The notes beneath the pieces were generated by a model. That model was not told the origin of the DNA. It worked only from the letters and a program-made list of their open reading frames with translations, and made no database searches. 64,000 nt of DNA from Pseudorasbora parva (lineage: Eukaryota; Chordata; Actinopteri; Cypriniformes; Gobionidae), in the NCBI RefSeq assembly GCF_024679245.1, contig NC_090182.1, positions 23,489,274 through 23,553,273 on the forward strand, written 5' to 3'. Made by a program: the position numbers and the translations under genes. Positions 47,491 through 60,809 of this stretch are shown here, in pieces; positions within the stretch are counted from its first letter, which is position 1; every line of letters begins with the position of its first letter.

Positions 47491-49145
47491 AGCACATGAC
47501 AGGATGAAAACACTGAAAACTGAAAGATCAAACAGACAGACATGTGGCAATGAAGGAATGCAAATGCATAATTGTAGTGAAATTTGCAAAGTTATTATTA
47601 CAACTTGTATTTGGACTATTTTCTGTTGTGTTGAACTATGCAGTTCAGTAAACTACACTAGCTGTCACTATCCTGTGGATTGTGGCCAATTCAATTCAAT
47701 TGAAATTAAGCCAAATCTAAAAACTGAATTTAGAAAAAAAACTGAGGTTCTTTCTCTGTATCTAAATAAATGCTTGTCTCGCTTGATCTCCAAATTCCCA
47801 CATCTCTTGTCTTTGATCATTTTAAGCAGTGTGATGACATCAGAGTTTCACAAAATATACGGATTGGCTGCACAAACGAAAATGCAAGGGTGTTGGTTTC
47901 AGATTTATCCACTCTTATCCGCACTTTACCATTTTACGTGCACATTTCTTGTATACTTACAAAATTTTCATGAATGAGACCCAGTGTATGAGAATGGTTA
48001 TTAATGTGCAAACAGTGGGAAACTTTCAATATTTGTGCATGTGCATTCTGATTTGTATCTTGTGACTTATACATTTTTTTCTATATCCTTAAACTTTTAA
48101 TTATAAATGAATTAACTTAAATGCATCACAGTTTGTTTAGTAAACCATCTTTTTATTAATTAAAAAAAGTATCTTCTGCTTAGTTCTCTCCCCCCTGCTG
48201 TACCAAACAGTACAGTGACTTCAAAACCAAGGTACATAGCGAACCGTCAGTTTACCATAACACCCCAAGAATTGGTTTTACTTCTAAGACAAAAGCTGAG
48301 AACCAACGACCTGCAATAAAGCAATAAAACTCGCTAATCTGGAGAGATCTCACAGAAAGAGTGTGACTGCCCTGCCCTGCCCTTCTCTCATCTCCCCTTC
48401 CCTTCTCCCCTCTCCCTGATTCAAGTCATAGAATGCAAATATACTACAGATTATGCTTTTTGTGAAACTATTGTTTTATTCCTTTCATGTTTGGTGTCTT
48501 TTTAAAGGTCTCAATTTCACTATATTCACTAGTAGGATGAGAAAGATTGAAAGGTTTGAGAATTCTAGGCTTCTCTTTCTCAAGGCCTCTTCAAAGATAT
48601 CTAAAGCCTCTCCCCCGAAACCAGGTGTTGTGGTTGCAAATATTTACAATCCTTTGTTCTGGTCTGGGTATTTAAAGAAGGGAGAGCTGGAAGCGGGGAA
48701 CATTCTGCAGCCAGAACCCCCATGCCATGTTGTGTACGTGTCCTAGTGGCACTCACACACATGTAGGGTGCCAGATATCATGACTCTTTGAAACTATTTT
48801 TATAATGCTTTATTTTTATGCTGACAGTTGTGTACCATGAATTTGTGTTTAATTACGTTATTTAAGTTCTGTCTGCCCTAAATAAATGTCAATCTTGATT
48901 TATCTTGTTTTAGTCTGAAATCATTGATTCTAGTAGTGTCACAAGGAGGTTGTAGGAGTTTCTGCAAATCTTCCTGCCAGGGCAGATTCATACGGAGGAC
49001 CTCATGAACTGGAGCATAGCGCTAAGCATGAGGGGCAATCTGATTTCTGACTGTCGCTGTTATTTATACCTTGCAGTCCCCGTGATTATGGTTCCAATTA
49101 CACTTTTTGTTATGAGTAAGCATGTGTGACTCACTTAAAGGTAAA
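47491..49145. other. No gene recognised
   Basis: AT-rich DNA with a pyrimidine-rich tract (48366-48420). A 97-codon frame at 48453-48746 has no domain. No repeat class recognised. Confidence 0.4.
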
Positions 49146-49423
49146 ATTGGAAATACATGGCTCTGCCTACATTTTTGCAAAACCTGAAATATGTACCTCC
49201 AGGTACGTTTACCTACACTTTTTGGGTGAAACGTCCACCAGAGGCACTAAGTGGTAATATTTTTTCTCCATTCCCAGACTGATCTCATGAAATGGCGTAT
49301 GTATGACACGCCAATTCGTATGCCATTTTGCTGTGCTATCAAGACGCATAATCGCTTTTTAGCGTGTTTATCAATGCCATTACATTCTATCCCCCTACAC
49401 TGCCCCTACACCTACACCTACCC

Positions 49424-49506
<83 letters not shown>

Positions 49507-50523
49507 CCCCTAAACCTACCCGTCACAAGAAACATTCTGCATTTTTACATTTTCAAAAAAAACTATTTAGTATGTTTATAAATCCATTTACCTTGTGGAC
49601 ATACACACATATTCAGACACATTTTTGAACACGTAACTCAATCCATTCCCTAAACCTACCCACTTGTGTATTATAAAAAAACAGGATATAACAGGCAGAT
49701 ATGACTGCATGCATAATTTATTCAGAAAGTACAAATATCCCAAGTGTTCCGAGGCCAAACGATTGATTTGTGTGAAGAAAATCTCCAAAAGCGTTCAGTA
49801 ACGTCGAGTCCATCCGCCGAATATTAATACATTTCAAATATTGCCGCCGGAAGAAACGTCACGTCAGCTTTGACAGCATTGGCTGTCGTGTGTCTCGTGA
49901 CCAATTGCGTCATTACGTCAGCTTTGATTTTAAAATGCCATTGGCTCTCGTGTGTCTCGTGACCGATCGCGTCATTCTAACTTGTGTTTACACCAGTCTA
50001 TGGTGTAATCATTTGAATTAGAAATATGAATGAACGAGTGCGTGTGTGTGTGTGTTCTGTTCGCAACGGAGCGCGATCATTTCAACGACTAAAACATTAA
50101 GATCAACTCTGTTCTTCACATGAAGATATCGTATGACTTCAGAAGACTTGGAATGCAACATGAGTTAATACTTGTATACTGTTTTTTTGGTCAGTTTTTG
50201 CAATAAATACATGTGGCTGTACATTTATTTGCCTGTTACGTGTTTTATATTGTTGAGAGTTGGTAGGTTTAGGGTAGGAGTGGAGTAGTTACTCCAAAAT
50301 ATAAAATTAGGCTATAAATATTAATTCTGATGAATATTCATTCAGTTTGGCGCATGTATGTTTACTCAAAGTCATGATGTCATGTTGCGCATCTGGAATG
50401 GAGAAAAAATATTACCACTTAGCGCCTCCGGTGGACGTTTCACCCAAAAAGTGCAGGTAAATGTACCTGGAGGTACACAATTCGGGTGTTGCAAAAATGT
50501 AGGCCGAGTCACGTATTTCCAAT
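49146..50523. mobile_element. Element with about 137-bp terminal inverted repeats
   Basis: The left arm, from ATTGGAAATACATGGCTCTG to TGGTAATATTTTTTCTCCATTCC (ending about 49276), is matched by the reverse complement of about 50389-50523, including TACCTCCAGGTAC and TTTTTGGGTGAAACGTCCACC. The interior has no transposase. It includes an (AC)n array (about 49427-49505) and two tandem imperfect copies of an ACGTCAGCTTTGA...GCGTCATT unit (49861-49914 and 49915-49976). Long terminal repeats recall Mutator-like or foldback elements; no target duplication is clear. Confidence 0.85.
49427..49505. repeat. (AC)n microsatellite
   Basis: About 39 AC units inside the long-inverted-repeat element. Confidence 0.97.
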
Positions 50524-52450
50524 GAGCCTGGGTTGAAAATAGTTCACTCTGCAATCCTCTATTATAACAGAACTACCTAATTTGTGTCCGTGAGGTAATG
50601 TAATTAATTATTAATTTTGCGAGCATTATTCTCTGAGCGACTCCTTGTCCCATGGAGGAACGAACAATGAAGATAAGAAATTCTAAGAAAATCAACAATC
50701 TAAATTTCATCACAAATAATTCTTTAATCAGCCGTCACTTTATAAATGCAACAAACTTAACGAAACCACATACAATTGGAGTCAGATTAAATGATTAATG
50801 GAGTCAGATTTAAAATTCGATATGAATAAATTAAGTGCTTTTAAAAGAAATGCTGAAAAGTCTTACACGCAGAAGTCCTTTGACCAGCTGCTGGATTCCT
50901 GCGTTGGGCCAAGCGGGTGGAGTTTACAAATACACAAAACTTTCAAAATATGAACTACATCGAAAGCACATTCACCGGAAAAATTCCTACAGTATGTTTA
51001 TCCCCTTTTAGTTCTACTCTCAACACTCCAAGCGGGATTCGAACTGGCTAAAGACTGCAGTTTCTAATGTCAGTCGTTAGTTCACTCGAATCCAAGGGAA
51101 TCAGGTTTAATTGCAGAGCTCCACTATTTGGCCTCCATTACATTAAAAAATATTCTGTCTTTTGGTCATGGTTATCCTGAAATGAAATCATTTAAAGCCT
51201 GCAATCAAACCCATTGGATACAATTACCTCTACGCTAATCATTAGCAAAACATAACATTTGTAATTTTGTCTAATAATTTATTTTCAGCATTTAATAAAA
51301 ACGCCACAGTGGCTTCCTTTTCCCAATTTCCCTTGAAGTGATTATTCTCTCGAAAACATGGGGTGGAAATGCTTCTTTCTTGTCAGTTTTTTTCCTTTCT
51401 ATATTTTTTTTTATCTTCTACATAAGTTAAGTTAACAACAGGGACAGTAACAAAGCTAATGGCTTCGATGTGGACTCAATAATTATGTAGCTGTCTATAG
51501 TGTGTAGTGATTGGTGAGGAAGATTTAAGTGTGGTTCAGTTAAGACTTCCTGCTGGGCACAACCTTAATGATTAACTGGCTGATTGTATCTCTCTCTTTT
51601 AGTTTCTCTCTCTGTCATTTTCTCTTTTTTCTGACCAAGCAACTGTGAGTCATGGTAGTTGGCACCACCTCTCAACATTATAATTCCCTCTGCAGTGTCT
51701 AAGGAGGTACACACTCCATCTATCACAATACTTGCATTCTCCCCGCATAGATTCATTCTCAGCCCAATTAAACGAGTTCTTTTCCTCCTCCTTTAGTGAA
51801 TAATTAGGCTTTCATCTCACTTGGACGCATCGTCAAGATTCTGCTCTTTCTTCGAGCGAGGAAACATCAAAAAATACGAGAGTATCTTCTGCCTTCTTTC
51901 ATTTCTGTTTTAGGCCTTTAGTCAATTATTGAAATTGCTTGGGTTACAAAAGAACTAGCTGGTAAAAAAAAAGCTAGCTAAACAGAACTAGCTGTCTTTT
52001 ATTTAGATTCCAGAAAAATGAGAATTAGTATAACTGAGTATTAGATGGTCCTTCTCCTTCACACTTTCTTAATTCATAGGGTATAGAAACATGGATAAAT
52101 GTCTGCAAGAATGGATATCATTTTGTGGACATTTTGGCACTATTACCTGATTTGCATAAATCCTTAAGTGAACCCTACACTAAAGCAACAAAAACAGCTG
52201 AAAATAATCTCTACCATTGCGCGTAATGCATTCTTATTAAAACTCCATCCATCATTGTCTTTTCTGCCTAAACGCATTCAACCCAAAATTAAAATTCCTC
52301 ATTCGAAGCTGAAATTAGAATTGTATTCACATAATTGTATTCAAATCTCTTTGATTTGTACTTCCTTCTGTGGAAAACAAAAGAAAATTCATTGGAAGTC
52401 ATTGGGATCCAATGTTGCTTTTCAAAATGTCTTCTTCTGTGCTTCCAGAA
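50524..52450. other. Low-repeat sequence, no gene recognised
   Basis: Includes a balanced-composition block at about 51540-51860 that could be conserved non-coding DNA, and a pyrimidine-rich tract near 51590-51635. No splice-flanked exon supported. Confidence 0.35.
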
Positions 52451-53294
52451 GGAAAACACTTTATAATAACAACATTACGTTTTGATTAAGCTAATGATGA
52501 ATTAATAGTTTACAAAACATTACTCTACATTCATATGTTATTAATAAGTAATATGATAACATTTTCTGAATGTTTTAATTTATAAATCATTAGTAAATAC
52601 ATTTATAAATTATTAATAAGTGCCGTGGTATACAGCCTATATCCATATACTGTATATATAGTTAAGAATGGTTTACACTTTAGATTAGGGGATGCAGAAA
52701 GCTTTAAATGATTTACACATCATCTATAACAGGCGTTAAACATTGGAGTGTGTACTGCAGAGTACAGTGCTGACTGGTAAGGGTATATATAGACTGCTGT
52801 CTTCTCTGACACACATGGCGTCTTTAACCACTGTAAGACATTTATAAATGTTTATCCCCTTGAAAACAAATTAATTAAAAAATGCCGTTTTGTGCTTTTG
52901 AACACCGACCAAATTACTAAACATTTACTAATGGCCTGTTCATAATTTAACCAAGATTAACCATTGTTTATTGAGAAATCATGTTTGACACACTTCAAAG
53001 ATTTATAAGAGATAAATAATGTATCAGCTAATAACTCATCGAACATCAGCACATTTGTATATCATTAGCATACCAGTAATATTTATATAGTTATGTTTTG
53101 TAAATGATTAGTTTATCAATAACTAATAAATTAATCAATAAATGACTTAAAACTGTATTAACAAATCATTTATAAAATGATAGCATATCACCTATTAATC
53201 ATTTATGAACATATAGTTTTTGTATATTATTATTTCATTATTAACCAATAACTTATAAGTGACTTATAACTGAACATTATTATGAAGTGTTACC
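52451..53294. mobile_element. Non-autonomous element with GGTAACACTT-type ends
   Basis: The left end, AACACTTTATAATAACAAC, and the reverse complement of the right end, GGTAACACTTCATAATAATG, are related. Both arms are rich in TTAATAAGT/ATTTATAAA words. No coding capacity. The family of GGTAACACTT-ended repeats is widespread in teleosts. Confidence 0.65.
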
Positions 53295-53365
53295 CAGCAA
53301 AAACATGCAGTTCTAGAAACTACTGAAATCACAAAATTATTTATGGGGTTATGGGGATCATTTAA

Positions 53366-53720
53366 AGGGTTAATTCACCCAAAAATGTAAATCATTTTTA
53401 AATTAAATCTGAGAGCTTTCTGTCCCTCTACTGACAGCCTACCCAACTACCAGTAATTCAACCTCAAATTTATGAAGCAATGTGAGTGCTTTGTTTGTCC
53501 AAAAAAAACACAATTTACCCCTTTATTTGCAAAATATTCATCTCCAATGCACATTCACAACAGCAACACGACACGTGTTGTATTGATGCGAACAGACGTT
53601 GTTGCCAGAACATGCAGTGAAGATGAATATTTTGTAAATAAAGTGGTCAATTATGTTTTTGTGTGTGTGTGTGTGCAAACAAAGCACTCACGTCGCTAAA
53701 GTTGCAGAAAGCTTTTTTTT
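53366..53720. repeat. One-ended cyprinid inverted-repeat fragment
   Basis: TTAA followed by AGGGTTAATTCACCCAAAAA marks the left terminus of the 42598-42904 family. The right terminus is not found. It contains a short GT run (53661-53675) and a T run (53716-53726). Confidence 0.55.
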
Positions 53721-54009
53721 TTTTTGGAATGATTAATCTTTTAATATATCAATATACTCCCAGTTTCTGTTAATAACCAACAAAAGCATCTTGTTTTAAA
53801 ACAAGCAGCTTTGTATTACAGAAATGTTTTATATTGGGGAGCATTCAAATATTGTGTTGCACAACAGGGGACCTTTGAGTCACAAAGGTTGAGAACTGCT
53901 GCTTTAAGCAATTACAAATCGATTTAGTTCTGTATGCATAGAGTTATAGACACCTCGCAAACTTAAAAGAAATCTGCATTTGCATGTGTATCATATTATA
54001 TTATATGAC

Positions 54010-54430
54010 AATGCATCCATCTAGGGGAGGAGGAGGGAGACAAATGGCAAATTATAAAGCCATTACTTTAATGCAGAGCAAGACACTAGTGCAAGGCACC
54101 TGGAAAACAACCTTAGGGATCAATACTCCACACACATTTCATTACATAAGTGGAATTTAGATTCATCTCTGCCTGCCCCGTTTTCTCCTTGCCAATAATT
54201 TCCCCAGCACGGATATTAAATTGGTTTAGTAATGATTACCTGACTCAGGTAAAACTAATAGTCCTGTGGCTTATTAACAAATGCAGTGACAAGGGCATGA
54301 CGAGGGGCCGGCATTCAGTAACTGTTAGATTTCAGATATCTCTAGCCTCAGGTCAAATGCCATGCAAAGCATTCAGGCTTCCTTTAATGAACAAATGTCC
54401 AATAGAATTAAAGAGTTTGAGAACAAAAAA
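54010..54430. promoter_or_regulatory. Candidate conserved non-coding element
   Basis: Repeat-free and balanced, with words such as AATGATTACCTGACTCAGG and GCAAAGCATTCAGGCTTCC. The plus-strand frame 54150-54512 has no domain. The call rests on composition only. Confidence 0.25.
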
Positions 54431-54787
54431 ACAAAACAAAAAACACAAATCTCATTGTTTTATAGCCTCTGCTAACATAGACAGTTTAAAGAGGAAGAGA
54501 CTGATCGCATAATGGAAGAAAACAACATGCTCAGTACAGTGGCTGTAGAAATAAAAGTTCAGCCTTGTTCACAGTCCTTTAGAATGTTTATGCAAATTAC
54601 TGGAAAGTCGTCTGAACATTTTTGTTTTAGCAGTATTTGAGCCGGAGAAGCAAAATGTAGATACTCTAGAATATAATTTCTGATATGGCATATGAAAACA
54701 GAATCTTTAAAAAGGTTTTTGCATTCAAGTTCTGGCTGCCTGGAGGCCTTACCAAGACGACCCACTGAGTGAACTTACTTGCCTTAC

Positions 54788-54872
54788 TTTTTCTTTCTTT
54801 CTCTCTTTCTCTCTTTCTTTCTATCTATCTATCTATCCATCCATCCATCCATCCATCCATCCATCCATCTAT
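54788..54872. repeat. Compound microsatellite (CTTT)n, (CTAT)n, (CCAT)n
   Basis: A pyrimidine-rich CTTT/CTCT tract passes into CTAT then CCAT tetranucleotides, repeated after a short break to 54888. Confidence 0.95.
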
Positions 54873-54889
54873 AGCCATCCATCCATAAA

Positions 54890-55947
54890 TATTGTTTTAG
54901 TAATGAATTCCAAAACATAAATTCTGAAATAAAAATTGAATACACTGGTTCTAATCCCTGCTACAAAGATTTGTTTTAGGGTTCGATGTGTGACTTATTT
55001 AGCTGGCATCATATGAGGTTCTCCCCAATCACTGCAAAAACTATAGCTGGAGCATCTAAAGCCTCCGAGAGAGCCACGCAGTCTATGAACAATTCAGGAT
55101 TGGCTTTCAGAATAAAGACGAAGAGGACCACAAAGCATCCTTGAGGCATAGAGTACGGAACAGATGTCAGCTACTTTGAACAAACAAACAGCATGCTGAA
55201 TCAAACACCAACTGCTTTTTATGAACCAATAAAACATAAGCCAATCCATTCACTAAAACATAAGGCAACTGGTTACAGTGGTATTAAGCCAGTGAATGCA
55301 TATGGACATACGAAACGTTTCGCTACTATAGTCACAATGACAAAAATGTTGTCGCAAACAGGTTCCCCCGATGGCAACTAATGTTTTTCTGCAAAGGTTA
55401 GGTAAATTCTAAGCAGATTGACTTGACAGATGGTTTCAGGGAATAGGAAAGGAAGTAAAATTGGTAGATTTCAATGGGAGTACAAAGGCCATGCAACACA
55501 TTTTCTTTGCACAGATGTACCTCATACCCAGTGGTGTGAAAAATCGCATCATGCTGGAAATTACACCATTGGCAATATATATTTAAAGACTTTGATGGCA
55601 AAATATTCTTAACACAGCAAATCCTCTTTGATTGACAAAACTGTCCCTTATCTACCCATATGCACAGTTGTTTTTACCCTATTTAAGTGTGTCCATCATA
55701 AATTTTGCATGCCTCAGCCTAATGCTAATTAATCACCTTGAGAATATGACGGGAAGAGGGAACATATTTGTTGCACAGCAGGAAACATTTTTTTTTTTTT
55801 TTTTTTTTTGGGGTGCATGATTGTCTTCACACATTTAATGGCAGTATTTGTGCTGTTAATAGACAACAGCAAATGAGTTCCTATATATAACTTTCCTGTT
55901 ATACATTTCCTGCTTGATTTCACCACATTTACATCAAATAAGTGATA
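54890..55947. other. No gene recognised
   Basis: AT-rich sequence. A (T)n run of about 22 lies at 55788-55809, next to GGGGTGCATGATTGTC. Open frames are short and without motifs. Confidence 0.45.
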
Positions 55948-56035
55948 AGTTTGGGGTCAGAAAGATTTTTTGTTTTGTTTTAATAAATAAAAATTTGTAT
56001 TCAGCAAGGAGGTCTTAAATTAATTGTTACTTGAG
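55948..56035. repeat. Fragment of a common teleost repeat
   Basis: AGTTTGGGGTCAGAAAGATTTTT followed by TATTCAGCAAGGAGG and TTAAATTAATTG matches one side of a widespread repeat; related pieces lie near 25973 and 33330. Confidence 0.5.
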
Positions 56036-56403
56036 ACGTTTTCCAAACCGATCTGGGGTTCACATGTGCTGACTTTCAATCGCAATCATCACAGAGCAGT
56101 TTGTCTGCCGCTTCAGAAATGTTGACTCTGTCCTTTCCAGCAGCTGGAATGTGTTCACGGATGCCATAGGAACTCTCAACAGCAACCAGGATTTATACGG
56201 TTTTATAAAAGCTATTTATTGTAAAGTGTAAACATTTCAGAAAAAAATAATTCTCCTGTCCGGGGCAATTGAAGTAAAAAGTGCCTGTGATATAGCTGTC
56301 AAGATGAGAGGATGTAACCGGGCTATGTCTGTGTCATTATGCCAACGTTATCTTCTTAACTTCTAACGAAATAAAAAGTTTACCCCTCAGAAAAGTTAAC
56401 TTT

Positions 56404-57344
56404 CCTCTCAACATTATATCCTTAAAAAAGTAATTAGTTACAGTTAGTTACTTCTTACAAATAGCAACTGAGTTAGTAACTGAGTTAAACCATTATAAAG
56501 GTAACTAATTACCAGGGAAAGTAACTACTGAGTTACTTTTTTTTTTCAAAACTTGATTTGAGTTAAATGAATGAATGAAATGGACACTAAATAGAATAAA
56601 TTATTATTATAAAACATTGTAGATTAATGTACACTATTGTAATGTTGCTGCGGGACAATGGGAGAGACACCTATCAGATTCCATACATTATTGTAAATAT
56701 TATCAGCATGCCTACTATAGTGTAACTATTGTGTAAATATTATCAGTACGTACTATACAAATTTTTTTGGTGGTGGAGCGTTATCACCTGGGATTTTAGC
56801 CACTAATTTTGTGGTGGCATGTGATAATGTGAGGTGCTTCATTAGATTAGAATTACTTGCCACCGACATGGAGAGACTCTTTCTTCCTGGGCATAAGTTG
56901 GACTTTACATAAACATTCTTACATTTTACCTCAACAAGGGAAAGTAGCGCTTATACTTCCAATTTGCAAAAGCTACCTTTGAAGTCATTGGACTTGCCAT
57001 CGCTGACTGTGCATATGCTTGTGCGTCATAGAGGGGTGTGTGTGTGTGTGTGTGTGAACTCAGTTATGTGTACCACCCCACCCACCCCCCAACACGCATG
57101 GCATGCACGCCTACACACACAACCAGAGAAGGAAAAACGTTGCCGGTCCGACTGACAGAGACCCTGTTCGGATGAAAACCGCTTCAGTGAGCTCAATTAT
57201 AGTAACGGCGCGTTTTTTTTCCCTCAGTAACACTAACGGCGTTGTAGCGGGAGAAATAGTCATTTGTTTGATTACTCGTTACTAAAAAAAAAATAATTCT
57301 GTTATTAACGCCGTTTATCTATAACGCTGTTATTCCCATCACTG
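56404..57344. mobile_element. hAT-like repeat ending CGCTGTTATTCCCATCAC
   Basis: The left part is dominated by GTTACAGTTAGTTAC / GTAACTGAGTTA words. The right end CGCTGTTATTCCCATCACT is a familiar teleost element terminus (GTGATGGGAATAAC on the other strand). A (GT)n run lies at about 57036-57055. Left boundary uncertain. Confidence 0.5.
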
Positions 57345-58057
57345 ATTGCAACCAGGCCCTGCAGCTAAAAAACACCCCCACAGCATGATGCTGCCACCAC
57401 CATGCTTTACTGTTTGTATCACCTGTCCAATACTGGACCTGTCCAATACTGGACTGTATTGGACAGGTGATATTTCTTCACACATACTGCTTAGAATTAA
57501 AGCCAAAAAGTTCTATCTTGGTCTCATCAGGCCAGAGAATCTTATTTCTCACCATCTTGGAGTCCTTCAGGTGTTTTTTAGCTAATTTTCATGTGCCTTG
57601 CACTGAGGAGGGGCTTCCATCGGGCCACTCTGCCATGAAGCCCCGACTGGTGGAGGGCTGCAGTGATGGTTGACTTTCTTCAACTTTCTCCAATCTCCCG
57701 CTTGCATCACTGGAGCTCAGCCAGTGATCTTTGGGTTCTTCTTTACCTCTCTCACAAAGGCTCTTCTCCCCCGATAGCTCAGTTTGCCCAGACGGCCAGG
57801 TCTAGAAAGGGTTCAGGTGGTCCCAAACTGACTTCATCCTGAAATGAAGGTTTAGAACCATCTCAAGGATGATCAGAAGAAATGGACAGCACCTGAGTTA
57901 AATATATGAGTGTCACAGCAAAGGGTCTGAATACTTAGGACCATATCTGTTTTTCTTTTTTTTAAAATCTGCAAACATGTCAACAATTCTGTGTTTTTTC
58001 TGTCAATATGGGGTGCTGTGTGTACATAAATGAGAAAAAAAACTTAAATGATTTTAG
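57345..58057 (-). pseudogene. Tc1 remnant, same family as 29305-30619
   Basis: Reverse-strand Tc1 sequence with no continuous transposase frame. It shares with the 29.3-30.6 kb element the blocks AGATCACTG...GCTGAGCTCC, CTTTGCTGTGACACTCATAT, GTCAACAATTCTGTG and ATATGGGGTGCTGTGTGTAC (reverse complement here). A piece of the central transposase not kept in the other copy is present (about 57500-57660). The terminal repeat is cut at TTTTAGTAAAT and replaced by an (ATAAT)n array. An internal CTGTCCAATACTGGAC duplication at 57423-57455 is local. Confidence 0.85.
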
Positions 58058-58155
58058 TAAATATAATATAATATAATATAATATAATATAATATAATATA
58101 ATATAATATAATATAATATAATATAATATAATATAATATAATATAATATAATATA
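58058..58155. repeat. (ATAAT)n pentanucleotide microsatellite
   Basis: About 19 perfect ATAAT units begin exactly where the Tc1 terminal repeat should continue. Confidence 0.97.
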
Positions 58156-60196
58156 GAATACACCTCTTTTTAGAACTCAATTTTTTCTATCTCTATTCCC
58201 ATATGGAAGAATGTTTTCTGACAAGTTGAAGCTACTATAGCAGCAAAGGCTTTTGTGTGTTTCAGAGTTCACCTTGCTGAGGTTACAGCTTGATTTACAT
58301 TGTAGCTTTAGATGAGGAATGTTCAAAGTCAGTGTTCAAAGACAGTACGGATCTCACAGGCCCCCTGCTGCTCACACACAAATGAGAAAATTTCACCTGC
58401 GCTCACTATACAAGTCTAAATCGCTAGTGTTTCAATGACGGAAACCCTATCCAGAGACAATCTGTACCATATCAAAGACAAAAGATGTCTGTCATGTAAA
58501 CTCATTCTGTTGTTCACTCTTGATGAGTGTGCTACAAATATTAAAGGAGTAGGAAGGGGGAAGAAGGAGAAGGGGATGAGGCGAGATGAAAGTTATTTAT
58601 GACCTTTCACTTGTGTGTGCGTGTGCATGTGTGTCACCCATTTCAAAAGGTTTGGTGTGTAATTTGTTTGATGTTATAATGCTTGTCCTATATCTCAGCG
58701 ATTTAAAGACAAGAGTAAGCAAACCATTTGATTTCCTTGAAAAAAATTAGTCCCAGCACAGAGGGTCATGATTTGGTTATATACATTTAGTGTATATAAT
58801 TTTGAATGACCTTCAATGGAGAACATTGTTGTTTTTTGTAAAAGGTGCCCTGCCACACAAAACCGTTTTTACTTGTTTTTTGTTTTTTGTTTTTTTTAAT
58901 ATCGTGAATGTGAAAATGAACTGCTACCTCAGACCAGCATAGCCACTGAAAAGAAATAAGCGTTTTTAGTGCATTCTGAGAAATCAGGTCAATTACATAA
59001 GCTGGTCAGTCTGACATAAGAAAGAATTAGGGTATAAAGAACAACAGGTAACACATTAAAATAAGGTCTCATCATTTAATGCAGTAACTAAGATTGAGCA
59101 ATAGCTACATTTGTTACAATTTTTTTTTCTTTTTGTTTTTTTGTTAGTTAAACATAATCCGCATCGGATCGTGGGCCGGGAGGCTGACGCAATTGAGCGT
59201 CTCTACTTATAATTACTTTTGTTTTATACAAACTGTTCTATCAACGATCACAAACTATGCATCAATTAAAGCTAAAACACTCAAGATTCATGTTCTGAAC
59301 TCGTTTTTGCAATAAATACACCAGAGAGGAAAGGGTTAAATGAAATTCTGAAGCACTAGCTATTTAAACATTAACGCGGTACGGTACTCATCTTTCATCT
59401 CCTGACGTTCAGATCCAGATCGGACGAATCCACAAAACAACAGCATACATGTCTGTGTAAGAGTACACTTTTCAAAATGCATCCCACTTTTTAATCCAAA
59501 ACAACGGAAAAATACGAGAGAAAAAAATACACATCCTCCGTTGTTTGCATGAGTGTTTTGCGTTAGACTTAAGAGTAATCAATCATGTCCACTTTCAACG
59601 AAATAGCGATTATAATCATTATTCTGACAATCTCCCCTGTACTGTGGACTGTTCCTGTGATATTAAACCCTCCCAGGTCTCTCTCCTTCAATCACAGGCT
59701 TTCTGATGACACATGATATAAACGGAGCGTGTTACTGGCTGCTAAAGCTGTCAGTCAAACGCGCCATGCTTTTCGTTGGATAAGCCAGTCAATGCCTAGC
59801 CAATGCATAACCTGCATAGATTTGATTGATGGATGTATTAACGAATCAAAAGACATTATTTTGCGCAGTGTTTGTAAGATATGTCGTAAGCATTAATGAA
59901 TACAGCTCGTTATACCGTCTCCGTATCCAGCACGGCGGCCTACCAGTACAAGCGCACACACTTAACACACGCGCAGACTAAATGACTGTTTTTATCAACT
60001 AAATGTTTTTTTACACTTGTAAATTCTGTTAATAGTTCCTTTAGTTTTCAAGGACTGTAAATGCATTATAATTAGCAATTTATTGCAGATTTATTTGAAT
60101 AAAAACTCCTCTTTACAATTACAAATGTTCTAATATAATTGGCCTTTTTTGTAGTGAGACAGACTTTGTATTAATGTTTTTAGTGCCTTTATGTAG
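58156..60196. other. No gene recognised
   Basis: Mixed AT-rich sequence with CpG-bearing patches at about 59155-59210 and 59370-60000 that look like old dispersed repeats. No exon or RNA gene supported. Confidence 0.4.
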
Positions 60197-60747
60197 CTTA
60201 GAAATCTAGATGCACCCTAGCGGCACCAAATCTAATCTGCCGGCACAAGTGTCGTCTAGCAACTCTCAATACTCTTCTGAGCTGTAATCGCCAAACTCTT
60301 GCCAGGCCAATCACATTGTGTATAGAGTCGGTGGGCTGGGCCATAATGACAACACCCAAGTTGCGTTTGCGTGCTTCTAGTAAACAAACACAGAAACTGG
60401 CGAACGGCGGTCTTTCAAATCAGCTTTGACCACGACTCTGGAAGACTTGGAGTTAAGCTTTTCTCTGAGAAAAGAACGGCACTGAAGTCATTTTTAAAGG
60501 GGTCATATAATGGCATTTTTGTACAAGTTAATATGATTATTTAGTGTCTAAATGAAAACTTTGTAATATACATTAATAAAAAATTCTCATTAGTATTGTA
60601 AGAAAACACTCATTTTACCTGGTCAAAAACAGCTTTAGTGCAAGCTGTTCTAGTGCATATGGCTTTAAATGCTAATGAGCTTTGCTCATCCCGCCCCTCT
60701 GTTCTGTGGGGCGCTTTCACTCTCTCTCTCTCACACTCACACTCACA

Positions 60748-60809
<62 letters not shown>

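Noticed and set aside
47351..47977. 208-codon open frame
   Set aside because: Its first part is shared with the inverted repeat copy at 22.9-23.6 kb and the rest has no domain, so it is most likely a chance frame crossing a repeat boundary.
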